A stretch of 64,000 nt of DNA, taken from contig NMRA01000095.1 in the NCBI GenBank assembly GCA_002633005.1, positions 756,731-820,730 on the forward strand, read 5' to 3'. This DNA comes from Phoronis australis (lineage: Eukaryota > Phoronida > Phoronidae). Each line of letters begins with the position of its first letter. Positions within the stretch are counted from its first letter, which is position 1. Shown piece by piece: positions 34,583 through 46,338 of this stretch. The translations under genes were made by a program, and so were the position numbers. The notes under the pieces are model-generated. The model was not told where the DNA came from. It saw nothing but the letters and a program-made list of their open reading frames with translations, and searched no databases.

Positions 34583-37500
34583 ATGTCTGGAGAAACCAGC
34601 CCTCTTTATTTTCCCGTTGAAAATGTAACGCTAGAAGGTACTTTATGTTTTGTTGTTTATTTATTGATTTGATGAGTTATACGCTTGCGTGTGTGACCTG
34701 TTGACCGCTTAGACCGCACATCACAATAGTATACAACTAGTCAAACCACAGGCACTCTCATCAGCCGTTCAACGTTACACTGCATAAAAATTATTATAGT
34801 GTCATGATGACCGGCTGATAGTGCCTGTGGTCCAAGCAAAACCAACTGATTTAACGGCCAGTGACTGATGGAATTGATATTGTTTAAAACAAATCTGAGA
34901 CTCCATGTATCTGGAAAAGTGCTGATCAGTGCAGTGTTGATGTGTTAAGGTTATGTACTAACCTTATCAATATCTAGCCTATGTACTTAGTCAAATATCT
35001 GCAAAGCTATAGATTTTAGCTCAGGAAAATATATACTTTTGAAAATACAAGGCCTGTGGAATTTGATTTTTGACTTTGGCAATCTGCCATTAATCAGTGT
35101 GTCGCACGACCATGCATGTATTCACCTTTAGTGAAAAAGAAAGGTACATTCATTACAATACAACGGTATCTATTACATGACTAAATTTCAGTTTTCTAAA
35201 TTATTGTGTTTTCGTTGATGCAACTTTTGATTTTTTTGTAAAAGTCTTAAAAGTCGCATTGGTAGCCCTCGTGCAAAAGTGCAATTACATTGTAAAAACA
35301 ATTCCTAAAACCCATTTACACTAAGCATCTGAAGGTTTCGCGTGAATCTGATCAGCCAGCCTGAGATATGTTATGAAGTCAGACACACTTGGACATTTTT
35401 CTAGGGTCATTTAAAATACGCTAAGTCCATATAATTTTACTGATTTGGCTCTCACACTTAACGTGATTTCAGTTATCTGACTAAGAAAAAGAAGATAAAT
35501 AAATAACGACCAGACATAACAGATGTCTATCTTTAAATCTCCCTTTTCTTTGTTATGTCATTTTTGACCAGTAACAGGACTAATATCTCTTTAGTATTTG
35601 TAAAAAAGGAAACAATACATGAGGATCTTTGAGGTGTAGGAGATGTAGTTCAGGGCGAGTTCAGGATTATTCGCTGGCCTCAGATGGTACTCATAGTCCA
35701 GACCAACGAGGCCTACATCATTTTTGGAGAGGCGAATTTCTGTTAACCACCAGTCCTTTGAGACTGAGTTTTCATCCATTGACTTGGTGATGGGTGATGT
35801 GGGAAAACTTCACAGTTCATGAAGTGTTATTTGCCTCTGTATTGGAATTCTTAATTAAAGGAGTGCATATTAAAGAATTTTGTAGCAAGTGTTGCGACAA
35901 ATTGGAAAAGATATGGTGCTGTACGACTGTGGCAATGTAAAGCACCATCATAATGTTTCACATCAAACTCAAAAGTTATTTTTTGTTAAAAAAAAAAACA
36001 GAACACAATTTGGAAAGCAGTCTTTTCCAGGATATTTTGTGAATATTTTTTAACTCAAGTTTCACCAGTCTCTTCCACCTCGCTTTTGGAATGGTTCTAC
36101 ATTTCTATAGGACTCTGCATGGATACTACTCAGCCCCAGCGAAGTGGTGTGTAAACACATCAAAAGAACTGTAGGCTACAGTTCCTCGTGAACCAAGACT
36201 AGTCATTATCAATTAATTGAAATTACAATAACTTTAAACAGTATCCGAATGACTGATTTGGTGACTTCAATCTCTGTTCTGGCTGAAACCATTTCACGGC
36301 TTTCTTTGCAGAAGTTTTTTTAAAACTCGTAATTTGATCTTGAAAACTGCCATGCATTGTGCGCCTGGTATGTTGTTTTTGTGCATAATGTTTAAACTAC
36401 TTAATAAACTCAATTATTATAATTTTCTTAATTTTTGGTGATTTTGATTCTAACTTACATTGGCCTCACGTCAACCACGTCCAAAACTGATGGTTATAAT
36501 CATTTTCATTTATTTTTTGTTATTTTTTAAATATTTTAAAATTTTTTAATAAATTATATGAAAATCAAAATTAAAAGAGAATTGAAAGTAATTAATGAAT
36601 ATGTAATGTTGTACATAAATTAAAACAAATAACAAATGAAAGAAATTCATTTTGAAATTAAATTAGTTCAAAAAATAAAAAAAAACAATGAGTAAAATCT
36701 CCATGCAGTGATGGCCACCATAAATGAGCTGCTACTACAGAAAATCTTGTCATCAAAGTTTCAAGAAAGAACACAAAAAAGGTATTAATTCTGCCTTTCA
36801 AGTTTGAGTACAATTCAAACACCATTCTGTAGTTTACTAGGCTTGTGGACGTCTAATTTTTTGTTGCAACAAACATGTCCTATTTATGACTTAAATAAAA
36901 TCTTGAGTCATTCAAAAATTTTATGGTTGTTCATGCGAGACAAAACAAACTAATTATTTTTACTTTACTCTTTATGAATTTCTAGATTTATTTGATTGGT
37001 CCAATAACAATTCCCAATGTAAGACTACAACTGTCTCGGTGAGGGCATTACGACGGCAAAGTAGCCAAACAGGAAGTGTTGCCGAGGTCAATGAGGTCAA
37101 AGTTGCACTGTTTCGCTATGGTGAAAAGGTGTTTGCAATAAACGAAAGGTGCCCCCATGCTGGTAGGTTATGGTTTTCAATCTTAAATTTGTCAATTTTT
37201 AGGATTTACCTAAAGTATTATACTCTGACGTTACCGAGTTCTTACATGTGTTTTGGAAGCATGTAGAAAATAATATTGACTTACTTTGTGTCAGTTTACC
37301 ACTGCCAACTGTGTTCATGAGAACATGTTTGTTTTTGTAAAATTAAACAAAATTTTGTTTAGGAAGAGTACATTCATTGCAAAACAATGATAACTTCCCC
37401 AAATTTCTTTCCATATTAATTATTCAAAAATGCAGTTACAGTTTTCCAAATAACTACTTTTAATTCATTATTAGCGGCCACTTTTTAGGTTATTTTTAAC

Positions 37501-37849
37501 ACATGATACCTTTAAATGCAACTTGTGGTACCGTAATATATGTCTTATCGTGAAACGGGTGGATTTGCTTTAATTTTGCTATTTTAAGAGCAGGTATTAA
37601 TTTGTGACATTTTCAGGTGGACCTTTGCATGTCGGAGATATCGAAGTATTGCCGGATCGTAATATGATTTGTGTTCGTTGCCCTTGGCACAGCTGGAAAT
37701 TTGACCTTGAGACAGGCAATGCTGTATATCCCCCTGGACGGGATATAAAGGCGTCGGTTTATCCAGTGAAAGTCAGTGAGAATGGTACAATTCACGTGGG
37801 ATTTTCTGAGTTCGCACAAAATTGTTTTAACGGTAATATTGACTTTTAG
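34583..37849 (+). CDS. Rieske [2Fe-2S] domain protein (RFESD-like)
   Basis: Three exons: 34583-34637, 36986-37162 and 37617-37849 (TAG), phases 1 and 1, give 154 residues. The N terminus starts MSGETSPLYFPVEN. The Rieske centre is complete: box 1 C74-P-H76-AGGPLH and box 2 C99-P-W-H102-SW, so two Cys and two His can bind the 2Fe-2S cluster. There is no membrane segment or linked catalytic domain, which fits a small soluble redox or electron-transfer protein such as vertebrate RFESD or a ferredoxin-like subunit. The exon 1 join is supported by phase and by producing an uninterrupted reading frame, but no strong family match covers residues 1-45. The C terminus could differ if the GT at 37833 is used as a donor. 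Confidence 0.8.
34745..34831. mobile_element. Short MITE, ACCACAGGCACT ends
   Basis: ACCACAGGCACTCTCATCAG pairs with CTGATAGTGCCTGTGGT nearly perfectly, 87 bp end to end, in intron 1 of the Rieske gene about 110 bp after exon 1. Confidence 0.7.
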
Positions 37850-38411
37850 CTGAACAGCTAAATATTCATAATGCCAAAATAGACAAGTATTTATGCTGCT
37901 TACGCACACAGTAGTTTTCAAGAAAAGTCGACGCTATTTCTTCTTGTCGAAGATCGTTGAAGCTTTTGTTATAAAACTTCCTGACAGATTTTCAAGTGAT
38001 GTAGATGTACTTTTCATCTGATTTCGTTTTGGGTTTTCACAACTGCGATGAAGTCAAATAATTGAATTTCGACAGAATTCAACATTTTTATTTGAAAACT
38101 AATTGCACAACTACATCTCTGCACAGGACAGTGTAAAATATTGTGAAGACTTATTTGCATACCTAGTATTGTCAGAGACTCTTGAAAAGTGAAAAACATG
38201 CCAAGTATTTGTGTCTGAATTTATGAGATTTGTTAATACCCTAAAGAGTGAATACGACCAAAGAGCTGAGCACAATTTTTTTCTACCAGTAGGCAGCATT
38301 GCATTTTGCATTTTTAGAAACAAATGAGTTGATGACACCTGAAGTGATAAAATGGTGTTTAGTTTGTTTATTTTTATGTTGGGATATGATATGTGCAGTA
38401 CAGGCCAAAAG

Positions 38412-38502
38412 TATTCTGACAAAATGAGCTGGAACTTTCCTTCAAGACAGCTGGGTGGAAGCTGAATTCATTGTTAGAGTTAGTCTTCCCTCATGACCAA
38501 GA
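38412..38502 (-). repeat. Dispersed repeat copy B
   Basis: Reverse complement contains TCTTGGTCATGAGGGAAGAC and AATGAATTCAGCTTCC, matching 24451-24540 with scattered differences along about 90 bp. Confidence 0.5.
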
Positions 38503-40549
38503 ATGAAATAGTATTAACAGAAAATTTAACAAGGTAACTAATTTGTTCTGTGATTAGAATTTTGCTGTCATTACCAGTAATTTTTGCTGTCAACAGAAGT
38601 AGCTGTCATGGCGGTTAAACATTATTTTGCCTGATTACTTTTGTCGTGCAATCTATGGTTTTCAACAGTATGTATTCTTTTGTTGTGATTTTGCATTTTT
38701 GGAAGAAATAAGATAAATTAGCCCTTCTATAGCTTTCCACAGTTACACTATGTGTGGAGTAGGACTTGTGGGCTTTACTTATGGCATGTTTTGGCACGGA
38801 TCCTTGTTTTTTTCTTGAAGTTGGACTTCGCGAAACAAGTTCTGCTTAACCTTTTAAAAAAGTTCTAGTTCATTTGATTTTAGTGAACCACTTCTTTATT
38901 TATGTATGCTTATTTTTTAACTATGTATTTTGTTTTATATATTGTTTCTACTTGTTGTGAACTTAGATATCTGCTATCTAATAGAAATATACTATTCTTA
39001 TTATTGTGTATTATTAGGATACCAAACCTGGTTTTGACATTTTGACAGATATTAGACACGACTTTGACATCCTGCTGTCTGAAACAAAATAATGCTCTGT
39101 AACCCAAAAATTGAAAGTTTGTTATATAATCTGGGAAACAGGGCAGGGGTGACCTGCACTTTAGGTCAGTTACCTGGCAACTGTAAGGAAAGACCACCCA
39201 ACAAGAATCTGTGACACAGGGAGTATGCTTTCAGTTCAACCTTATTTTTATCACTCAAATGAGATGCATTAGCAGATGACAGTACGAGGATTGGTCAAAA
39301 TCACCAAAACTGGGTTTAAAATCATTTCAAGTGTGATATGTTTTATTAAAAATTTATGTTCGATTTGAACTTGCTAGAGGTTTTGACTGCTTTTTGGTAT
39401 TCTTTGAGAAATGGCCTTTGTTCAGTACGAGCTGAAATTTATGTGCTAATCCATGCAATGAAAATGTGGGTGCTTGTTGTGCATAGGGAGTAGAATGACT
39501 TGAACATGTCAAACTTGAGTGTAACATTATTGAGCTCTATATTTGTCTGTGTCTGCACATTTCCTGCTGTTAAAATCTTGCCTTGAATCAGATTTGCCAC
39601 TCTCTAAAGCTGAGCTTTAATTTGTGGTTGCTTGTGCTTTGGGCTAACCAGTCAAATTAGTGGCCATAATATTTTTTTAATAAACATTAAGAACATAAAA
39701 AAATATTATGTTAATTATTTGTGACTCATGACGGCCAGCCTCCGAGAAAGCCTAGGCATTTTTTACATTGTTTACAGCAGAGGGTCATATGCATAAACAT
39801 TATGCAGCTGGCTTTTGAAATCCCTTGACCTCAATATACATATTGTCGGGAAGAGATGATGATATTGCCTGATCCTAAGATTCTTATCTGAAGAAAGATT
39901 TAAAAATAAGATTTCTTGAGTTTATAAGCAGGTATTGAACCTCATAACTTTCTGAGAGCCTGCCTGTAATATGTTAGGGTTTCTTGGTTTGCGTTGTGGA
40001 TGACTATGTTTGTAATTGTTTACAAAAACCAACGTTCTAAAACTTGCCTAAGGGAGTTAGTATGAACTGAGATTATATAGAACAAACTTGTTTTTTACTC
40101 CCCTTATGTCTGGATTACTGTAATGGCTTGATGGACTTCCACTTTGACTTGCTTGTGTGATGATGAGATGGGCGATTTTCAATAAATTATTAACTTAACA
40201 TGCATTGTATGGTTTCTCCTGTTATATTGGGTATTGCCATTAGTTAGTTTAGATGATGGTTAATTTACAAATATTAGAGATGGGTGTTATCATTCATTTA
40301 GGTGTACTGCACTTTGTGAAGTCAGGGATACGCCATGGCATTCCTGAAATAGCACAGCCTCTCTCTCATTCTGAGTTATTTGCTCTCAATGCAACACATG
40401 TCAAGCACTTCACCTGCTTCTTCACATGCAAATATACTAGTGACTATTTCATGTCCTAATTTAGCTAAATTTTGTAATTCATCGTTGGAATGGTGCAGCG
40501 GAACTTGTATCTGTTGTATTTTGGGTTGCAGTGTTAACAACACGGCATA

Positions 40550-40625
40550 GGGTAGTACCCACGCAGGGTAGTACTCATGCAGGGTAGTACCCACGCAGGG
40601 TAGTACCCATGCAGGGTAGTACCCG
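40550..40625. repeat. 16-bp tandem repeat, about 4.7 units
   Basis: Unit GGGTAGTACCCACGCA with C/T variants. Each unit contains the palindrome GGGTAGTACCC. Confidence 0.9.
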
Positions 40626-41255
40626 GCCCACGCGCTAGTTAATTGGATATCACTAAAATTTACTGTTGTCTGAAAGGAAATTCATAAGTAAAACCTTTTC
40701 ATTTCGAAATACACAATTGTACTACCATGGAATTTAGAAGGTTGAAGGCGACTCCTAAAAGGAATGAAGATGACAGACCATAAAATTCTGAGGGAATATG
40801 ATTGATAAATGTCGTCGCAGTTGTGAAACTGTAGGAAGTTCTGATGAAATCAGAATTCTCAAATTTGCTTCGTCTGTTTTATTTTGTCCAGTTAGTTAAC
40901 GCTGCTAGACGACTTTCCTCTCGGGATCTTTCGTACATGTGCCGATAATAAATTAAAGGGAGATGAAAAGTTCCGTCATTTCTATGACCCGTGCGGTTCG
41001 AATGTAACAGACTAGTCGGTTTTTACTTGACCGTTTTCTGCCTATCCACGATGTATCACTGATGATGTGTGACGTGTCGTGCGAAAGCAGGAGAAACGTG
41101 CGTACCACCCATAACCTTTTTCAGATGATGTAAAACAATAATGTCAATTTGGATTCATTTTTTTTCAAAATTTTAAATAATTTATTGAAAGTTGAACACT
41201 TCAAAATACAAAATGATTGACAACCTGTAGCAGGACCAGGGGTCTTTTTCACGAA

Positions 41256-41339
41256 CACTCGGGCACACAATCGCACAGTATCTCACTCATCATTCACACA
41301 CTCACTCGGGCACACAAAAGCACAGTATCTCACTCATCA
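41256..41339. repeat. 47-bp period tandem duplication
   Basis: CACTCGGGCACACAA and GCACAGTATCTCACTCATCA occur twice, starting at 41256 and 41303. Confidence 0.85.
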
Positions 41340-41671
41340 GTTCAGAAATACTAAAATTTCCAAACTGTCTCAACTGTCTCGTTTCAACTCTTAAATTGTT
41401 TACAGCATAGTTATAATGTAGTATTCTACACTTAGAGAAATACTAATGCAAACCCTACTTTAAACCAAGTTTTTTATAAGGCGCTTTTCCCCTGACCTTC
41501 AACTCTCCGAGGAGGACAAGGAATTCTATTTGATTTGTCATTTTCCTTTTTGGAAACAAAAAAGACAAGGCATTTAAAAATTCTTTCGAGTATTGATTAT
41601 TTATACTTTCCGTTTTTGTAAGTTAAGACCAAACTTCATCGAAATCTTGATATCGAAAATCAGAAATAGAA

Positions 41672-41961
41672 CATGAGCGCACCCAGCCCAAAAATGTGGG
41701 AGGGGGCCTCGAATTTTTGAGAATGTGGATTTTTTACTAGTTGTACTAGGAATACACGGGGTACATTCAGGGTTAGGAATTGTACATTCGCCGAATTTTG
41801 GTAGTTCTAGCTTTTTTGTTGGACTTTTGCCTCATTTCCTACTTTTTCCGAGTTTTTTCTCTGAGGCGGACCTTTTTGCCCAGTTCGCCAAATAGAGGAG
41901 GGGGTTCGAATGAGCTCATTCCAGCCCCTCGAGCCCCCACTCCCACCTGGGTGCGCGCACG
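41672..41961. mobile_element. MITE, GCGCACCC-TIR family, second full copy
   Basis: It starts CATGAGCGCACCCAG and ends CTGGGTGCGCGCACG. The interior has CTGAGGCGGACCTTTTTGCC and TTCGCCAAATAGAGG, which match the 1980-2252 copy in reverse orientation. I see no target-site duplication here. Confidence 0.6.
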
Positions 41962-42593
41962 AGCGTTGCACTTAAGTTAAAAATAATAGATCATTTTGAT
42001 ACCTATACTTAGTTATAATCAAAAACGGCTCTTGTACTTTGAACCTTATTATGACGCACTTGATGCCCAGGAGGTTTGGACTAGGCCTACTTACGTTGAA
42101 AATTGTGTAAATCGAGACAAATCCAATGTGGTAGGATCAAATATCAAAAATTGCAATTTGGTAATCGAGCTCACTCAAATGAAATTTGGAACCTCTGTAA
42201 GATCCTAATTAAAACTAATGTCTATTCGGGTGTATTTTTTGACATTAATATGAAAAGTTGTTTATTCTCCATTCACAGCATGGCGGATACATGCATGCTG
42301 TGGATGGTGACTACAGGGTAAAGATACCACGAATGGGACTATGTGTCAAAATTGGCAGTTTTGAAAACAGTTTGGTATGTGTTGACCAACGTGGTTCGCT
42401 CGTTGATTCTTGTTCAATGACGTGCAGTTCTTGGTTTGTTAGAAGCTGGAAAAACGTAATAATTTTATGAGGTTGCACAGACGGAGGAGTGAACCAAAAT
42501 GCCATCGCCAGATTGTGAAACTACGCCAAGATAAATATTGTCCTTTACAAAATCCGAATGAAATTTGGTTATTTTTGAAAGTTGAGTTCAGGG

Positions 42594-42648
42594 AGTAGTG
42601 TATATTGCTTTGAATAGTGTATATTGCCTTGAGTAGTGTATATTGCAG
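42594..42648. repeat. 19-bp tandem repeat, three units
   Basis: TAGTGTATATTGC recurs at 19-bp spacing from 42596, 42615 and 42634. Confidence 0.85.
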
Positions 42649-43375
42649 TTTTGGAAAGCTTCACCACTGTGACACACCTGAGGTTCTAGGATATCAAAAT
42701 TTACCTGTCAAGTTTAGGCCCTGACTGACTTCGTTCAAGTTTTCCTAAAAGTTTTGTTTCCTGTCACTGAAATGAATTCCATCCACGTGTTTACAGGAAT
42801 AATGCATGTTTTCTAACTAAGGGAACTATTTAGAAGGAATTTGGCGTTCTTCAATGCATTTAGCCTTCCGTGATGTGACTCCTCAGCGGTTTCAGGCCGT
42901 TTAGTTCGCGATATGAATTGCCGTGCACGTTTTACAGCATTGTTGTTTTGGTCAGGCTTCACAGTTCCCTTACTTCTTGTTCTCCGTCAATAATTGTTCA
43001 GTATCTAGAAAAAAAGTTTGTAGCGCTTATTCTCCGCTCTCTCTTCCTCTATTTCTTTTATTCTCTTTATGAAATACACACCAGACGCCTCGGCTAGAGT
43101 GCATGTCACTGAACTGAAGTCCGCCCAGATATTCAAACGTTTTCCGAGATCTTGTGTTATTGACATGATATGCGAATTCTGACATCAATATATGATTTTA
43201 ACAGAAACAAAAACCAAAGAAGATTGTTTAGTTTATCCTGTTCTATTTTTGAACTTTGTTAAAATAACGAAACCTGTTACCGGACATTGAGATACATCAT
43301 GAGTGGCACTCAACAACATGAGAAGTTCACCGATTGAGGTCGCTCCCTTTAAATTTGCTATTACCTTCGCGCATC

Positions 43376-46338
43376 ATGGTGGACGACGCAACGAAAAAAA
43401 CTTTAGCTGCGATTCCTTTACTAAAGACGAAGGCAGGGCCTCGCGATGGTGATCTGTGGGTCCAGCGGTTAAAAGAAGAATACCTGTCATTGATTAAGGT
43501 GCTAATGATGAATTTATTTTCTTCACAACGTGGTCAAATTCTCTGTGAACACGAACAATATGTGACGAGTGACATCGGTCACCGGCACTGTCGGATAGAG
43601 CTATAGAGGGTCCCAGATTTAGAGAACCAGGCAATCACTAAATAACGGTCCCGTTACTTAGTAGATGAAACTGGTTCTCTAAATCAGGGACCGTTGTATC
43701 GGACCAGCCTACCACCAACCGGCACCGTCACCGGGCCCCAGTGTCACTGTTGTGCTCAGCCATTTGATTTGATTTCCCTGTTATTGTTGGCCTGTTGCCT
43801 GTTGAGTGTTGGCAAGCAAGGTCCCATAACATCATTATAAGTTCACTGAAGTTATGGAAAACAACACATTTATGTAAATGGGCCTTGGGGAGACAGTGTG
43901 ACTCAGTGGCTCGAGCTCCGCACTCCCGTTTGGGAGACCCGGGTTTGAAGCCTGGCTTTACTGGTACTGGCAGACAATCGACCATTGCACAAAAGCATCC
44001 CCAACTTCTCTGAGCTCAGTCTTACTAGGGAGTGAAGGAATGTATGCAAGGGAATAAATGAGAACCACTTTGGAATACTCGTCTTCGAGTGTGAAGTGTA
44101 AAGAAGAGAACGAAAGAAAGAAAGTTCACACTGAAATGAAAGTTTAATTATCATACATCCACTTTCAGTCAACACTAGGAGAGTGAGTAAAAAAAGCATT
44201 CATGTACCACTTTTGCTTATGTCAGGAGAATTTTTCTTGTGAAACAGTATAAACAAAAAACAAAAAAATGCATCAGTTTTAAAAATGAAAGTAACATGCT
44301 TTCTTTGGCCATGTTGCTTTTGTGCCAGAAATAGCAAAACTGGATTTCTGCTTCATTATGTCACCTTTCACCAACATTCCCAGACAGGTCTGCATATTCT
44401 CAACAATCGATATAGCATGCTGAACATGTGAGAGCAATAAAATTCGGCCAGAAAAACTTGATAAGAATTGTTTTCGTAAAACAGCAACATCTACTTCCTG
44501 GCGTTTTTTTTTTCATGATGCTTAATTCTGTCTTCATGGCATGTGTGAAATAAAACTCCTTTATCTCTCGTTATTTCAGTATGTTCAGAACAACAAACTT
44601 GCCGACAATGATTGGTTCAGGTTAGAATCGAACAAAGAAGGAACGCGGTGGTTCGGGAAATGTTGGTACATTCACGAGCTACTCAAGTATGAATTTGATG
44701 TGGAATTTGATGTGAGTTGAGTGTTAATTAGTATTTAATAGATGTGTCATAGGATCAGTTGGATTTGCCTTTTGTTGCAACTTTCATATCTTGCTCTGAC
44801 ATAAATACTGGATTTAAATAAATAGGGACTTATTCCGATCCTTCTCACTATCCAAGTGATAAATGTCAAACAATTATAGCTTGTGATTATGACTGCAACA
44901 CATTAAGCTGTCATGAGGTATCTTCCTAAACACTTAAAAGTTTGTGGAAGTTGAATGTCTAAAAACCAAAGCACAACGTCTGGGTGGCAATAATTTCTAT
45001 TACCGGTAGTAATTTCTGTAACTAACTGTTGGACAATGATTAGCATATATCGACAATTTTTTTGTGATATTTATTTTAAGTTGTGAATTCTGTGATATAC
45101 CTGAGCATTTGTCTTGAAGTGATGCTGGTTGTATGTAAACACAGAGGTTACGATTGTGAATGAGAGGGTAGACTGTGTCTTTGATCCATTCCAAGTTTGA
45201 AAAGCATTGTCATGGTTCATATTTTGGGGCGAAGCACTTTTTTAATACAGTAAACTGGCATTCCTAACACATTAACCACTTGCACTGAATGGAGTTAATC
45301 AGTTGCTTCACCCAGAAGCAATTTTGGCTTGAACTAATTATTAGTGCTACATAGGGCTGTGAAGTTTGGAAATTAAGTTGGGGAGTGTACATTCCCAACT
45401 TTTCTTCAAGACTGTAATCACATTCTGCATTTTAATCATCTACAGATGCCTGTTACATATCCCAGCACATCTCCTGAGATAACACTTCCAGAGTTGGACG
45501 GCAAAACGGCCAAAATGTACCGAGGAGGCAAGATCTGCTTGACGGACCACTTCAAGCCACTATGGGCAAGAAACTGTCCCAAGTTTGGCATTGCGCATGC
45601 GATGGCTTTAGGAGTAAGTTGACATAGCCTAGGCGCATTGCATGCAATGAAATGTGATATTGAGGTACTAAGAGGTTGTTTTTTATGTACGGTAAAGTTT
45701 TAACCGATTTTGGAAACAGTATGAAGGATTGGTGACATTTTTTCTTCTTTTTCTTAAGATAATTAGGAGCTATTTTCATGAGTTACCATTTTAAAGTTTT
45801 GAGCTGTTGTTGAATTAGGCACTTTAGTCTCATAAAATCAATCTAGCAAATTTCCTTACTGTAACAAACTTTTTTCGGCTACTATCAAGAACATTGAAAC
45901 CATCAGTGACTAAAGAAAAAGCTTCAAATTTTTTTGGGAGTTGTCCAACCCTAAAATTTTGGATTTGAAGATGGTAGTATTGCTCGTGTCTTGAAATGCT
46001 TGGCTCATTTGGAAATAATTCAAGATCGGATAAGCAAGGTAATGTTTTTGAACAGGAGAGAAATGTAGTTTATGTATGATAGAACAGGTTTCAAGATAAG
46101 TGGACCATAACCAACACTGCTTTTTCTTTTGTGTGGTACTGTAGTTACTTTTTACATTTTGGGACCCTTTAGACTTGCATTTGGTGTTCAGTATTTGAAA
46201 ATTCAGTTACAGATTTTAATTTGCTAACAGTTTTTCTTTATTTTTCAGCTTGGTCCATGGTTGGCTGTTGAAATACCAGACTTAATAAGCAAAGGACTGA
46301 TCCAACACAAAGAAAAGTCTTCTGCAGCTAGTGCTTGA
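43376..46338 (+). CDS. UFC1: Ubiquitin-fold modifier-conjugating enzyme 1 (UFC1)
   Basis: Four exons, all phase 0: 43376-43498, 44580-44711, 45446-45613, 46249-46338 (TGA); 170 residues. UFC1 is the E2 of UFMylation: it takes UFM1 from UBA5 on its active cysteine and passes it on with UFL1 at the endoplasmic reticulum. The family sequence is evident throughout: [17 protein letters not shown] (N-terminal helix), [26 protein letters not shown], then [20 protein letters not shown]. The catalytic cysteine falls at residue 116, as in the vertebrate protein, followed by HFKPLWARN. The end is [20 protein letters not shown] plus a short tail. A MITE sits in intron 1. Confidence 0.97.
43587..43707. 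mobile_element. Diverged palindromic MITE in UFC1 intron 1
   Basis: It runs ACTGTCGGATAGAGCTATAG, AGAGAACCAGGCAATCACTA, then the mirror TGGTTCTCTAAATCAGGGAC and GTATCGGACCAG. It is the same family as 16303-16417 with clear divergence. It begins 88 bp after the exon 1 donor. Confidence 0.8.
43890..44066 (+). mobile_element. tRNA-derived SINE, plus orientation
   Basis: Starts GAGACAGTGTGACTCAGTGG (A-box-like TGACTCAGTGG), B-box-like GGGTTTGAAGCCTGGCTTTA, then CTGGCAGACAATC, CTGAGCTCAGTCTTACTAG and AATGAGAACC. It matches the reverse-strand copy at 8224-8389 block by block. It lies in intron 1 of UFC1. Confidence 0.75.

Larger units (their letters stand above)
37850..43375. other. Intergenic region between Rieske gene and UFC1
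   Basis: No coding exon is supported. It holds dispersed repeat copy B (38412-38502), three small tandem arrays (40550-40625, 41256-41339, 42594-42648) and a GC-rich MITE at 41672-41961. Confidence 0.45.

Noticed and set aside
35591-35779. Minus-strand frame beginning MDENSVSKDWWLTEIRL
   Set aside because: It looks protein-like in composition, but I could not link it to other exons or a family, and it lies inside the Rieske gene's first intron.
40550-41339. CRISPR-like array
   Set aside because: The repeats are directly contiguous without unique spacers and the DNA is from an animal; these are simple tandem repeats.
42276-42320. Possible exon after CATTCACAG (HGGYMHAVDGDYR)
   Set aside because: No matching donor in frame and no neighbouring exon to join; not enough to call.
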